A DNA stretch of 64,000 bases from Anomaloglossus baeobatrachus (lineage: Eukaryota > Chordata > Amphibia > Anura > Aromobatidae): positions 338,467,078 to 338,531,077 of the forward strand of contig NC_134357.1 in NCBI RefSeq assembly GCF_048569485.1. The letters are read 5' to 3'. The notes under the pieces were generated by a model. That model had not been told where the DNA came from. It was given only the letters and a program-made list of their open reading frames with translations, and did no database searches. The first letter of the stretch is position 1. Each line of letters opens with the position of its first letter. Made by a program: the position numbers and the translations under genes. This document shows positions 46,954 to 58,636 of this stretch, one piece after another.

Positions 46954-48092
46954 TGTGCTGCCCCTGCAGCGGATCGAACCGCTCGGATCCGGGGGTGGTG
47001 ATTACTCGTGGCTCGAGGGTCTCCGGACCCGGGGGCTAGGGGCCACACTCAAATAGAAAAGAAAGTATTTACAGGGTATTTGGTATAGTTTGTGACGCCA
47101 CCCGTGGTGTACGGTAATTGGGAGTACCGCCGCTGCCGTTGGGAGTACCCAGGGTGATGGAGTGGGGCAGCAAGATGACGTTACCCTCCACGGGTAGGGG
47201 TAGGCCCCAGGACTCGGGATGGTGATGCGGGGACGTAGTGCAGGGGTCAGTCGGGTACTCACTCAGCAATGAAGCAGACGCTGACAACAGGGTAAACCAA
47301 GTCTCTGACTGCCATTGCCTCTCGAGGGGAGATCGTCTGGGTCTCGTCCCCTGTAGCACTGCCTGGTGGTCCATAACCTGCCTCCTGGCACAAAAGTTTA
47401 GATTGTCCGTTGTGGCCCGATAGCTTGGAGCTCTCCGGGCCCCCACTATGGCTAAGTGAAGGAGCCTGCTCTCAGGGGCTCACTCTTGGGATTTCAGTGG
47501 GCCGCTTGCTAGGAAAGCCCTATCCCCCTCGTTGCGCTAGTGCCCCCGATCTCTGAGCAGGGTTGGAACAGTCCATAAGGCCCTGTCCTCCGCAGGTTAA
47601 TTGCCGGGTCGCCTGAAGCTTCCCCCCGACCTAGGGTCCGTGTACCCCGACATGCCTTTGGTCCCGGACCGGTGATAGGACCAAGCTGCAGACTATCCTC
47701 CTTGATGGGTTCCAGGCACCTAGCCTCAATCCCCTGCAACCGGGGGTTCGACTCCTTTAGGTCCAGACCACCGTCTGCAACCTAGTTTACTTCTCCCCTG
47801 AGCTCCAACTCCCAGCTTCCTCAGAGCTCCTCACAGCTTGAGGGCTACCACTCAAGTAACTTAACACCTCCCACCTCCCTGCCTGACCCCTAGGTGCGTG
47901 GCCCTATTCCTGCTTAAGCAGCCCACTGGTGTGCCTGACAGGTGTGGTGCAAAGTGTATCTAGGATTTGTGAATGCTGGTGGAGGCAGTATTGCAGGATG
48001 GAGACCCAGAACCATGGGGGTTTGAGTCCTGCACAAGGGGAGGGCAGATTGTGCAGAACCCTCTGACGACCCGAATAGTCCAGGATGTCACA
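46954..48092 (-). mobile_element. Solo LTR, same family as the 25112-33568 Gypsy element
   Basis: TGTGCTGCCCC...GATGTCACA, flanked by ATAG at 46950-46953 and 48093-48096. It shares with the Gypsy LTRs the order gtgacgccaccc..., a cacgggtagggg motif and gtactcactcag. In minus reading it starts TGTGACATCCTGG, close to TGTGACGCCCTGG. No interior remains. Confidence 0.85.
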
Positions 48093-48099
48093 ATAGTTG

Positions 48100-48912
48100 G
48101 AATGTATACATTATATAATAGTGAGCTATGTAGCTGTGAATCCACCTCAGGTTAAGATACAGTATACACTTCTTAGAAACCAGCACAATTGTTCATTATC
48201 TTTCTCATTCTGCTCTTCAGTCATACACTAACCTTTCCATCTTCATAGACTTCAATACGAAATTGATATTTGATCCCTCATTGAACTGGCAATCTGTATG
48301 GTCTTGAATTAGACAGATTTTTGCAATTTTTCAGAATGAATGATGAGTTCAGGAAGAGCAGAAGTGGTGGCTCATAAATGCAGAAAGAAGCCTATTTCTC
48401 TAATAAAAATATATTACAAAATTTTGATATTTGCCTCTGTTAGTGATTATAGCAAAATTTGTGGAAATGACAGTGACTATTTCTACATCTACATTAATGC
48501 TGGCTGCACTCTTGCCATAAACGAGATGGTCTCCTATATTTACATCATATTCATCCTTCTTCACATATTTTGCCTATGCATATCCAAAAACAGATATAGA
48601 CCTGGCACGTCCACTTGTTTACTCCAAATCTGATATCTTGAAAACTGTGTAAAATTATTTTCTTTAACCACTCTAATGAAAGCTAATGGCCAAATGATTT
48701 TTCGTCATCCAGAGTGGAAGATTAAATATATCCTATAAAAGCTCATTACATCTTTTACTAGTTTTTATATTGTCATTATATGGTACAGTTGACTATTGTG
48801 GTATATCATACGCTAATTACAAATGGCCCTTATTAATGCTGCTCCAATGGAAAGGCCAAACCATGTAATAATTGATAAAGCTCTGTGGACAAGTAGAGCT
48901 CCTTTTTTTGGA
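48100..48912. other. No gene or repeat recognised
   Basis: AT-rich intronic sequence. The plus-strand reading at 48340-48633 has no recognisable domain and is not supported. Confidence 0.45.
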
Positions 48913-48918
48913 AATCAA

Positions 48919-49289
48919 AGGGGTTATCCGAAACTTTTGTTATTTTTGTGTATAGGGTTAAGAACTAAAAGGCAGGTAGTGGTCTGTCGGCAATTCCAAT
49001 TCACGTCACATTGACAGAGCAGCGTCTTTGCTTCCATTCTGCTCTGTTGTTTACCTAACTGTGGAGAGCCGGCTGTCAATCAGCATGATATCGGCCGTGA
49101 TGCCCCATTCGCAGAGTAGAGCGGAAGTGAAGGTGCTGCTCCATTGACGAAAGATGAAATGAAGCAGGGGAATCGCTGGCTAAGCCAGCAGAGACGTCCC
49201 CTGTGCAGATCAGGCAGAGAGTTGGCATTTGCCTGCATGTTAGTTCTTAACTAAGCATACAAAAATAATAAATGTCTTGGATAACCTCT
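48919..49289. mobile_element. TTAA-type MITE
   Basis: Ends AGGGGTTATCCGAAACTTTTG and CTTGGATAACCTCT; TTAA at 49290-49293, decayed (TCAA) at 48915-48918. 371 bp, no ORF. Confidence 0.7.
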
Positions 49290-49479
49290 TTAAGGACTTG
49301 TTCATGTTAGAATTTAGGTTCTTATAAATAAGTGACATATCCATTAGCAGATTTCTGTATCCATTCCAGAGGAATCTATGTTTTTAGAAGTGCCAAAATT
49401 TGAATAAAGTACTTTCTTTTTTTATTTCATTCTTTTTTTTATATATTTTTTTATTCTCTTCAATGGAAAATATGACTTA

Positions 49480-50196
49480 AGGTGGTGTCACACATAGCGA
49501 CGCAGCAGCGATCACGACCAGCGATCTGACCTTATCAGGATCGCTGCTGCGTCGTTACATGGTCTCTGGTGAGCTGTCAAACAGGCAGATCTCACCAGCG
49601 ACCAGTGACCAGCCCCCAGCTAGCAGCGACACATGGAAGCGTAACTAAGGTAAATATCAGGTAACCAAGGAAAGCACTTCTCTTGGTTACCCAATATTTA
49701 CCTTAGTTACTAGCGTCCGCCGCTTTCACGCTGCCAGTGCTGGCTCCCTGTTCCCTGCACTCCTAGCCAGAGTACACATCGGGTTAATTACCCGATGTGT
49801 ACTCCAGCTACATATGCAGGGAGCCGGCAGTGGCAGCGTGAGAGCGGCGGACGCTAGTAACTAAGGTAAATATCGGGTAACCAAGGAAAGGGTTTCTTGG
49901 TTACCCGATGTTTACCGTAGTTACAGCTTACCGCAGGCTGCTAGAAGCCGGCTCCTGCTCCCTGCTCGCTTCAGTTTGTCGCTCTCTCGCTGTCACACAC
50001 AGCGATGTGTGCTTCACAGCGGGAGAGCAATGTCCAAAAAATGAAGCAGGACATTCAGCAACGACCGGCGACCTCACAGCAGGGGCCAGGTCGTTGCTGG
50101 ATGTCACACACAGCGACAGCGACGGGACGTCGCTGCTACATCACAGAAAATAGTGACTTAGCAGCAACGTCGTTGTCGCTATGTGTGACACCACCT
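49480..50196. mobile_element. Harbinger-like MITE with TTA target duplication
   Basis: Ends AGGTGGTGTCACACATAGCG and CGCTATGTGTGACACCACCT; TTA at 49477-49479 and 50197-50199. The interior has an inverted gggtaaccaagg... pair. Confidence 0.9.
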
Positions 50197-50676
50197 TTAA
50201 CCTCTCACTGAATGCATTCACAATGATTGAGTATTTACATGGATAATAATTACCCTTGAATCAATACAATAGAACAATGTTTGGTTTAAAAGGGTCTCCA
50301 CAGTCATAGAAAACTTTTAATTCGTCTGGGCCAATTGTTTTAGAAAATCCACATATACAGTAATTTCCAAAAGTGTTGGCAGCCTTGAGATAGTTTCAGA
50401 AAATGAAGTACCCAATTTATTCCAGAAAATTATTGTAATTACACATGTTTTGTTATACACATGGACATAATTTCACACAAAACCCACAAAATTGGCAAGA
50501 CAAATTTATTGCCACCTTTCCAAATTGTGGGTAAACAACTTTTGTTTCAAGCACGTGATTCTTGTTCAAATTCAGCTGTGACAAGTAACTAGTGTAGGAA
50601 ATATGAAAGCCACATGTGAAACCAGATAAAAAAGGGAGAAGTTGACTCAATCTTTGCATTGTGTGTCACGCTAAGC

Positions 50677-51156
50677 ATGGAGAACAGAAATAGGAGAAGA
50701 GAACTGTCAGAGGACTTAAAAACCAAAATTGTTGAAAAATATCAACAATCTCAAGGTTACAAGTCCATCTCCAGAGATCTTGATGTTCATTTGTCCACAG
50801 TATGTAACATAATCAAGAAGTTTGCAACCCATGACATTGTAGATAATCTCCCTGGATGTGGACAGAAGCAAAAATTGATAAAAGGTTGTAACGCATAATA
50901 ATCCGGATATTGGATAAGCAGCTCCAATGAAGTTCCAAAAAAATTCAAGTTGTTCTACAACCTCAGGACCCCACTGCTGACACAGAGACATAAAAAAGCT
51001 AGACTGCAGTTTGCCAAAATTTACATGAGTTGGACAAAATCGTTTTGGGAAAGTGTCTTGTGGACAGATGAGACCAAGATAGAGCTTTCGGTAAAGCACA
51101 TCATTCTACAGATTACCAAAAACAGAATAAAGTCTACAAAGAAAGAACACAGTACC
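50677..51156 (+). pseudogene. Tc1 transposase pseudogene, N-terminal part
   Basis: MENRNRRRELSEDLKTKIVE and [12 protein letters not shown] (first helix-turn-helix), then LPGCGQKQKL, then after frame breaks RHKKARLQFAKIYM and VLWTDETKIELS (first catalytic Asp). Stops and frameshifts occur around 50,895 and 50,930. It is cut by the 51159 insertion. Confidence 0.85.
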
Positions 51157-51158
51157 TA

Positions 51159-52747
51159 CAGTGCCTACAAGTAGTATTCAACCCCCTGCAGATTTAGCAG
51201 GTTTGATAAGATGCAAATAAGTTAGAGCCTGCAACCTTCAAACAAGAGCAGGATTTATTAACAGATGCATAAATCTTACAAACCAACAAGTTATGTTGCT
51301 CAGTTAAATTTTAATAAATTTTCAACATAAAAGTGTGGGTCAATTATTATTCAACCCCTAGGTTTAATATTTTGTGGATTAACCCTTGTTTGCAATTACA
51401 GCTAATAATCGTCTTTTATAAGACCTGATCAGGCCGGCACAGGTCTCTGGAGTTATCTTGGCCCACTCCTCCATGCAGATCTTCTCCAAGTTATCTAGGT
51501 TCTTTGGGTGTCTCATGTGGACTTTAATCTTGAGCTCCTTCCACAAGTTTTCAATTGGGTTAAGGTCAGGAGACTGACTAGGCCACTGCAACACTTTGAT
51601 TTTTTCCCTCTTGAACCAGGCCTTGGTTTTCTTGGCTGTGTGCTTTGGGTCGTTGTCTTGTTGGAAGATGAAATGACGACCAATCTTAAGATCCTTGATG
51701 GAGGAGCGGAGGTTCTTGGCCAAAATCTCCAGGTAGGCCGTGCTATCCATCTTCCCATGGATGCGGACCAGATGGCCAGGCCCCTTGGCTGAGAAACAGC
51801 CCCACAACATGATTCTGCCATCACCATGCTTGACTGTAGGGATGGTATTCTTGGGGTCGTATGCAGTGCCATCCAGTCTCCAAACGTCACGTGTGTGGTT
51901 GGCACCAAAGATCTCGATCTTGGTCTCATCAGACCAGAGAACCTTGAACCAGTCTGTCTCAGAGTCCTCCAAGTGATCATGAGCAAACTGTAGACGAGCC
52001 TTGACATGACGCTTTGAAAATAAAGGTACCTTACGGGCTCGTCTGGAACGGAGACCATTGCGGTGGAGTACGTTACTTATGGTATTGACTGAAACCAATG
52101 TCCCCACTGCCATGAGATCTTCCCGGAGCTCCTTCCTTGTTGTCCTTGGGTTAGCCTTGACTCTTCGGACAAGCCTGGCCTCGGCACGGGAGGAAACTTT
52201 CAAAGGCTGTCCAGGCCGTGGAAGGCTAACAGTAGTTCCATAAGCCTTCCACTTTCGGATGATGCTCCCAACAGTGGAGACAGTTGGCCCAACTCCTTGG
52301 AAAGGGTTTTGTACCCCTTGCCAGCCTTGTGACCCTCCACGATCTTGTCTCTGATGGCCTTGGAATGCTCCTTTGTCTTTCCCATGTTGACCATGTATGA
52401 GTGCTGTTCACAAGTTTGGGGAGGGTCTTAATTAGTCAGAAAAGGCTGGAAAAAGAGATAATTAATCCAAACATGTGAAGCTCATTGTTCTTTGTGCCTG
52501 AAATACTTCTTAATACTTTAGGGGAACCAAACAGAATTCTGGTGGTTTGAGGGGTTGAATAATAAATGACCCTCTGAATAAACTTTTCACAATTTAAAAA
52601 AAAAAAAAAGAAATAACATTCTTTTTTGCTGCAGTGCATTTCACACTTCCAGGCTGATCTACAGTCCAAATGTCACAATGCCAAGTTAATTCCGAATGTG
52701 TAAACCTGCTAAATCTGCAGGGGGTTGAATACTACTTGTAGGCACTG
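51159..52747 (-). mobile_element. Tc1-like transposon inserted in the decayed Tc1
   Basis: Ends CAGTGCCTACAAGTAGTATT and its inverse AATACTACTTGTAGGCACTG; TA at 51157-51158 and 52748-52749. 1,589 bp. The transposase is on the minus strand with one frameshift. Conserved ends and a nearly open gene make it younger than its host element. Confidence 0.92.
51379..52394 (-). pseudogene. Tc1 transposase, one frameshift from open
   Basis: The start ATG at 52394 or 52385 (MGKTKEHSKAIRDK) opens the first helix-turn-helix. Near 52,295-52,305 a one-base shift moves the frame: the natural continuation GPTVSTVGSIIRKWKA is read in the frame that then stays open for 274 codons to TAA at 51379. That frame carries the second DNA-binding unit, D in [11 protein letters not shown] in [10 protein letters not shown] and E in SPDLNPIENLW, with 34 residues between the last two (DD34E). 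No other break is seen. As it stands no full enzyme is made. Confidence 0.9.
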
Positions 52748-52749
52748 TA

Positions 52750-53220
52750 TATCAAATATAGTGGAGGTTGACAAATGTTTTGGGGTTGTCTTGCTGCCTC
52801 TGGCACTGGGTGCTTTGACTGTGTGCAAGGCATCATGAAATCGGAAGATTACCAAAATAGTTTGGGTAGCAATATAATGCCCATTGTCAGAAAGCTGCGT
52901 TTGCCTCCTAGGACATGAGTATTCCAGCAAGACAATGACCTTCAACATACTTTGATAAGCAACCAGAAACAGATGGAAAAAAAAAGCCCTGGAGAGTCCT
53001 GAAGTAGCAACGAGACCAGATCTAAATCCCATTGAACACCAGTGGAGATATCTTAAAATTGCTGTTGGGAGAAGGCAACCTTCAAATATGAGAGACCTTG
53101 AGCAGTTTGCAAAAGATTAGTGGTCCAAACTTCAAGTTGAGAGGTGTGAGAAGCTTATTGATGGCTATAAAAGGTAATTGATTGAAGTTATTTATTCCAA
53201 AGGATGTGCACCCAAATATA
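52750..53220 (+). pseudogene. Tc1 transposase pseudogene, C-terminal part
   Basis: Continues the element broken at 51158: FWGCLAASGTGC-like, QQDNDLQH near 52925-52950, LNPIEHQW near 53025-53050, then EQFAKD and KLIDGYKR. Frames are broken; the second Asp and the Glu motif are recognisable. Confidence 0.8.
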
Positions 53221-53488
53221 AAGTTGAGGGTGCTAACAATTTTTTCCGGAGTGTTTTTGGAGTTTTATGTGAAATTGTGTCCAATTTGCCTTTTTTTCTC
53301 TGTGTTTTTTTTTGTGTTATTCCAATAGGCACAAAGGAAATACACATGTATAACAAAAAGTGTAATTTCAATAATTTTCTGGGATACTTACATTTCTGGA
53401 AAAATGTCAAGGGTGCCAACACTTACAGCCATGACTGTGTATTAGCAGCAATAAACAGACTCAGACTTAATCTTTTTATGTAAAAATG

Positions 53489-55193
53489 TAACTCCTTACC
53501 GACCTAGGACATACTGGTACGTCCTAGGTCATCTTCCTGCCTTTTATGCGGGCTCGCACTCTGAGCCCACATCTTTCCCTACATATATCGACTGATCTGC
53601 TCAGCCACCATAATGCCCAAACAGCTGTGGTTGGAACAGAAATTTGCACATAGCTGTTAATCAGTTAAATCTCGTTGTCAATCTCTGTCAGCGGGATTTA
53701 ACACGCGCCAATGTCATTCCCCGCTTCCTTTGGCAGCCGTGTGGGTTTTCATGACAGCAGGGGGTCAGGTCTGTTGACCACTGTGACTATCATAAAGAAG
53801 TTCCTGTGAACAACAACTGCATACTGGCATTCATAGGAGATTGTGATTTCTACTGTACAGAGCAGTGCTGATGCACAAGCGATCAGAAGATCACAGCTTC
53901 AGGTCCTCTAAGGGGACTAGTAAACACACTAAAAAGTGACAAAAAAAGTTATTAAAAATATGAAGAAAAATAACACAAAAGTTCAAATGAATGCCCTTTT
54001 TCCAGATTGAAAGTAAAATAATAAAAAATCTACATATATTTGGTATTGTTTAGTTCAGACATGTCGTATCTATCAAAAAAATAAATTAATTAATTAATCC
54101 GATTGGGAAACAACAAAATTAAAAATAAAAAATTTTAAAAGCCAATATTACATTTTTTTGGCTACTGCAACATTGCAATAAGAGGCAATCTAAACATCCC
54201 ATCTACCCAAAAATGGTAGTAAAAACATTAGCTTAGGGCGCAAAAAATAAGCCATCACTTAAGGGTGCTTTACACGCTCGTGAAAGCACCCGCACCCGTC
54301 GTTTGTGCGTCACGGGCAAATCACTGCCTGTGGCGCACAATATCGCTAGTACCCGTCACACATACTTACCTTCCTAGCGATGTCGCTGTGGCCGGCGAAC
54401 AGCCTCTTTTCTAAGGGGGCGGTTCGTGCAGCGTCACAGCGACATCACACGGCAGCCGTCCAATAGAAACGGAGGGGCGGAGAGCAGCCGTATGAAAGTG
54501 ACGCCCACCTCATTGCCGGAGGACGCAGGTACGGTGTTGTTCATCGTTCCCGGGGTGTCACACGTAGCGATGTGTGCTGCCTCAGGAACAATGAACAACC
54601 TGCGTCCAAAAGCAGCAATGATATTTTGGAAATGGACGACGTGTCAACAATCAACGATTTGGTAAGTATTTTGCATCGTTAGCGGTCGCTCGTACGTGTC
54701 ACACGCAATGACGTCACTAACGAGGCTGGATCTGCGTCATGAATTCCATGAACCCAACGACATCTCATTAGCGATGTCGTTGCGTCTAACGGGGCCTTTG
54801 GCCTAAGATCTTGAAAGATAAAAACAGTATAGCTCTTGGAAAACGGCGCCAAAATCAAAAAATTTTTTTTACAAACTTCTGAATTTTTTTCACTATATAA
54901 ATTAAAAGAAAACTGTAAATGTTTGGTGTCTACCTAGTAATACTGACCTTCAGAATCATTATAGCAAAAAAAATTGTAAAATTGCACCTTTTTTGTAATT
55001 TCTCCTCACTTAGAATTTTTTCCCTGTTTTTCAGTACACTATTTGGTAAAACTAATGGTTTCATTCAAAAATACATCTTGTCCCGCAGATAACAAGCCAT
55101 CAAATGGCAAAATTTATGGAAAAATAAAAATATTAGGACTCTTGGAAGAAGGGGAGGAAAAAAGGAAAATGCAAATACAGGTTATGGTGTTAA
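53489..55193. mobile_element. Non-autonomous element related to 9812-11051
   Basis: Left edge near 53489 (aactccttaccgaccta), right edge near 55193 (ggttatggtgttaa). It shares ctagtaaa..., tttggtattgtttagttcag and ttttcagtacactatttggtaaaac with the 9812 copy. It carries a MITE at 54262-54797. No transposase. Confidence 0.55.
54262..54797. mobile_element. Harbinger-like MITE
   Basis: Ends AGGGTGCTTTACACGCTCG and CGTTGCGTCTAACGGGGCCT, with TTA on the left and TTG on the right. The interior shares the agcgatgtgtgctgc motif with its sisters. Confidence 0.75.
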
Positions 55194-55224
55194 TGAGCAT
55201 GCGCAAAGGTCACTAAGAAGGGAG

Positions 55225-55500
55225 GTGGATATGTGGGAGCAGTATTGTGATAGGTGGATCCAGTCTTTTCAGCTGTGTATAGAGGTGTTACTAGTCATTG
55301 TTATCCTGCCTCTGATGATAAGGAGCCTGCAAAAAACTATTCCTGAATGTACATTAAATACAAGTCAAAATCAGCCCTAGTGATCAGTGTGAAAACTGCA
55401 AGAATACTAATTTTGTTTTGTAATAAAGTGATATCTGATAAAGTGATATTGTGATATGAAAAAAATATATATAACACGTAAATTTAAGCAATTGGTCATT
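55225..55500. repeat. Old dispersed repeat, second copy
   Basis: Parallels 41440-41760 (tgatgataaggagcctgc, aaaactattcctgaa, AT-rich tail). Confidence 0.5.
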
Positions 55501-55731
55501 TACAGTGGGTACAGAAAGTATTCAAACCCCTTTAAATTTGTCACTCTTTGTTTCATTGTAGCCATTTGGTAAATTCAAAAAAGTAAATTTTTTTCTCATT
55601 AATGTACACTCTGCACCCCATATTGACAGAAAACAGAAATGTAGAATTTTTACAAATTTATTAAACAAGAAAAACTGAAATATCACATGGTCATAAGTTT
55701 TCAGACCCTTTGCTCAGACACTCATATTTAA

Positions 55732-57410
55732 AAGGGTGGTTCACCCATAGTTTTTATTGTCTAGTTCGATATTATATTGAGAAACAATGCTTCTCTCAAA
55801 TACCTTGTGTTGTCAATAGTGCCTGTGAGAGGCGCTATTGCAGACCGCTGTTCCTGCTCCAGTGACGTCACCGTCAAGTGCCGCACACGTCACTTCCGTG
55901 CAGCCGGCTGCATTCTTCCAGACTCACTGGGCTGTGGACGGTGTTTCACCGCTTGTCACAGCCCATCTGCTCCCTGTGTGTCGCCCACCTGTAGCGGTCG
56001 CCTTAGGGACGTCACTCCACCTTCTGAGACGCCACAGGGGCTCCACTTGATTACCGCTGGCAACAGGTATGTCTGGTTTATTTACATGGGAGTCGTGACG
56101 CCACTCACCGTTTGCGGTCAGGGTTATGGGTGACCATCACTGCAGGTTTAACGAGCGTCTGGGGCTGATGGTGTCTGCAGTCTGGTGGTATGGCCTCCCA
56201 TGAGTGAGGCTGGTCCCAGGGGCTCGGGTGTGTGGAACAACAGGTCACAGAATAACTCAGTCGCAATCCAGAAAGTTTTTCAACTTGTTTACTCATGTTC
56301 AGCTGGTTTTGTGAGGTAACCCAGGCGATGCTGAGATAGACCAGATGGGACCAGGTATCCTTCAGGCTGGTTTAGGGGTAACCGCTAACTCGCCTTCCTA
56401 GCACTTCTTGTTTCGGACAACATCTGACTTAAAGTACCGTGGGATTCATCCAGGGAAGTCGCAACTGCCTTTTCTCCCCTTTCTGGCCCGTTTGCTGGCA
56501 GCGTGGCTCCAGGCTTGATCCTCCTTATGGGCCCCCTCGTTGCTGCTGATGCTTGGTCTCTGTTTAGGTTGGTGAGGAACCTCTAGTCCCTCCACCTGCA
56601 GGTTTAGCAGACCACTAAATGGATGTCTAGCTCTAGGGACCTGTACCCCGTGCATGCCTGGTTACCAGGAGTCCCCGTACTCAACTGCCTGTCCTCTCTT
56701 CAGGTGTCTTTCAGGCTGACTGTGTGTCAACGGTTCTCCCCCGCTAACGGCTACTTCACGGGCAGGGTCTGACTAGCGTGTCTGTGCGCCTGCTCGCTCC
56801 TTCTCCCTGCGCTCTCCTCTTCAGACTGGCTTGCTCCTTTCCTACTCCTTTTCTGACTGCCACTGCCACCTTAGCTTCCAGCCCCTCCCCAGCACCCCTA
56901 GATGAGATGTGGAGGAACGCCCTCTCTTGGGTCTTCCCAAGGGTCCCCTCTAGTGTGTGGGAGACCTGGTTGCTATGTGTCTGTGTGTACACACCCTATT
57001 TCAGCCTTTGGATTTACCTGGAAGCACTGCCCCAGCATGGGTGCAGTACTTTGTGGTGCCTGACCAGGTCAGGGGTGCCACACCTGCACCCCCCTCTCTT
57101 ACAGCACAGCGCGTCTCCTGCTCCCCAGGAAACGCGCTGTGCTGTAAGGGAGGGGGGAGGGGGGAGCAGGCAGCAGATGGGCTGTGACAGCAGGGAAATA
57201 CCGCCCACAGCCCAGTGAGTCTGGAAGAATGCAGCCGGCTGCACAGATGTGACATGTGCGGCACTTGACGGTGACATCACTGGAGCGGGAACAGCGGTCT
57301 GCAATAGCGTCTCTCATAGGCACTATTGCCAACACAAGGTATTTGAGAGAAACATTGTTTCTCAATATAATATCGAACTGTACAATAAAAAATATGGGTG
57401 AACCACCACT
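55732..57410. mobile_element. Palindromic TTAA-type MITE carrying a solo LTR
   Basis: Ends AAGGGTGGTTCACCCATA and its inverse at 57410; TTAA at 55728-55731 and 57411-57414. Arms of about 220-260 bp are inverted copies (cagccggctgcattcttcca / tggaagaatgcagccggctg). The solo LTR at 55990-57080 sits near the centre. Confidence 0.92.
55990..57080 (-). mobile_element. Solo LTR inside the palindromic MITE
   Basis: TGTAGCGGTCGCC...GGGGTGCCA, flanked by CACC at 55986-55989 and 57081-57084. In minus reading it begins TGGCACCCCTGACC, resembling the TGTGGCGCCCCTGA starts of other LTRs here. 1,091 bp, no coding part. Confidence 0.8.
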
Positions 57411-57539
57411 TTAAGTCACATGCTGTCCATTTCCTTATGATCCTCCTTGAGATGGTTCTATTCCTTCATTGGAGTGCAGCTTTGTTTACATAAACTGATA
57501 GGCCTTGATTTGGAAAGGCACACACCTGTCTATATAAGA

Positions 57540-58545
57540 CCTCACAGCTCACAGTGCATGTCAGACCAAATGAGAATCATGAGGTCAAAGGAACTGCCCA
57601 AGGAGCTCAGATCCAGAATTGTGGTAAGGCACAGATCTGGTCAAGGTTATAAAAGAATTTCTGCAGTACTCAAGGGTCCTAAGTGCACAGTGGCCTCCAT
57701 AATTCTTAAATGGAAGAAGTTTGAGACCACCAGAACTCTTCTTAGACCTTGCCATCCAGTCATACTGAGCAATAAGAGCCTTGGTGAGAGGTAAAGAAGA
57801 ACCCCAAAATCACTGTGGCTGAGCTCCAGAGATGCAGTAGGGAGATGGGAAAAAGTTCCACAAAGTCAACTATCACTGCAGCCCTCCCACCAGTTGGGCC
57901 TTTATATCAGAGTGGCCCAATGGAAGCCTCTCCTCAGTGCAAGACATGTGAAATCCTGCATAGAGTTTGCAAAAAAACACATAAAGGACTCAGCGACTAT
58001 GAGAAATAAGATTCTCTGGTCTGATGAGACAAAGATAGAACTTTATGGTGATAATTCTAAGCAGTATGTGTGGAGAAAACCAGGCACTGCTCATCACCTG
58101 CCCAATACAATCCAAACAGTGAAACATAGTGGTAGCAACATCATGCTGTGGGCGTGTCTTTCAGCTGCATGGAAAGGACGACTGATTGCAATTAAAGGAA
58201 AGATGAAAACAGCCAAGTACAGAGATATGCTGTAAGAAAACGCCTTCCGGAGTGCTCTGGACCTCAGACTTGGCCGAAGGTTCACCTTCCAACAAGATAA
58301 TGAGCCTAAGCACACAGCTAAAATAACAAAAGAGTGGCTTCAGAACAACTTTGTGACCATTCTTGACTGGCCCAGCCAGAGCCCTGACCTAAACCCAATT
58401 GAGCATCTCTGGAGATACCTGAAAATGGCTGTCCACCAACGTTCAACATCCAACCTGATGGAACTGGAGAGGATCTGCAAGGAAGAAAGGCAGAAGATCC
58501 CCAAATCCAGATATGAAAAACTTGTTGCATCATGGCTGTACTAGA
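57540..58545 (+). pseudogene. Tc1 transposase pseudogene
   Basis: The plus strand reads MRSKELPKELRSRIVVRHRS and GQGYKRISAVLKGPKCTVAS (first helix-turn-helix), then broken frames, then ARHVKSCIEFAKKHIK, ILWSDETKIELYG (first Asp), TVKHSGSNIMLWACLSA, FTFQQDNEPKHTAK (second Asp) and [18 protein letters not shown] (Glu). Frame changes lie around 57,725-57,895 and a stop at about 58,233. The catalytic triad spacing is DD34E. Not functional. Confidence 0.9.
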
Positions 58546-58636
58546 TCAAAAGGGTGCTTTCTACTCAAGACTGAGCAAAGGATCTGAATACTTAATGAGA
58601 AAAAATATGAACTTTTTTAAATGTATCAAATGGCTG

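Larger units (their letters stand above)
50358..53437 (+). mobile_element. Decayed Tc1-like transposon interrupted by another Tc1
   Basis: Left end CAGTAATTTCCAAAAGTGTT after TA (50356-50357); right end AACACTTACAGCCATGACTG at 53437, with TA just beyond after a changed dinucleotide. Decayed transposase pieces lie on both sides of the inserted element 51159-52747. Without it the element is about 1.49 kb. Its transposase resembles that of the complete copy at 8040-9650. Confidence 0.85.

Noticed and set aside
48340-48633. Plus-strand ORF of 97 codons with hydrophobic stretches
   Set aside because: AT-rich intronic sequence in antisense to slc32a1; no recognisable domain and no splice or promoter context.
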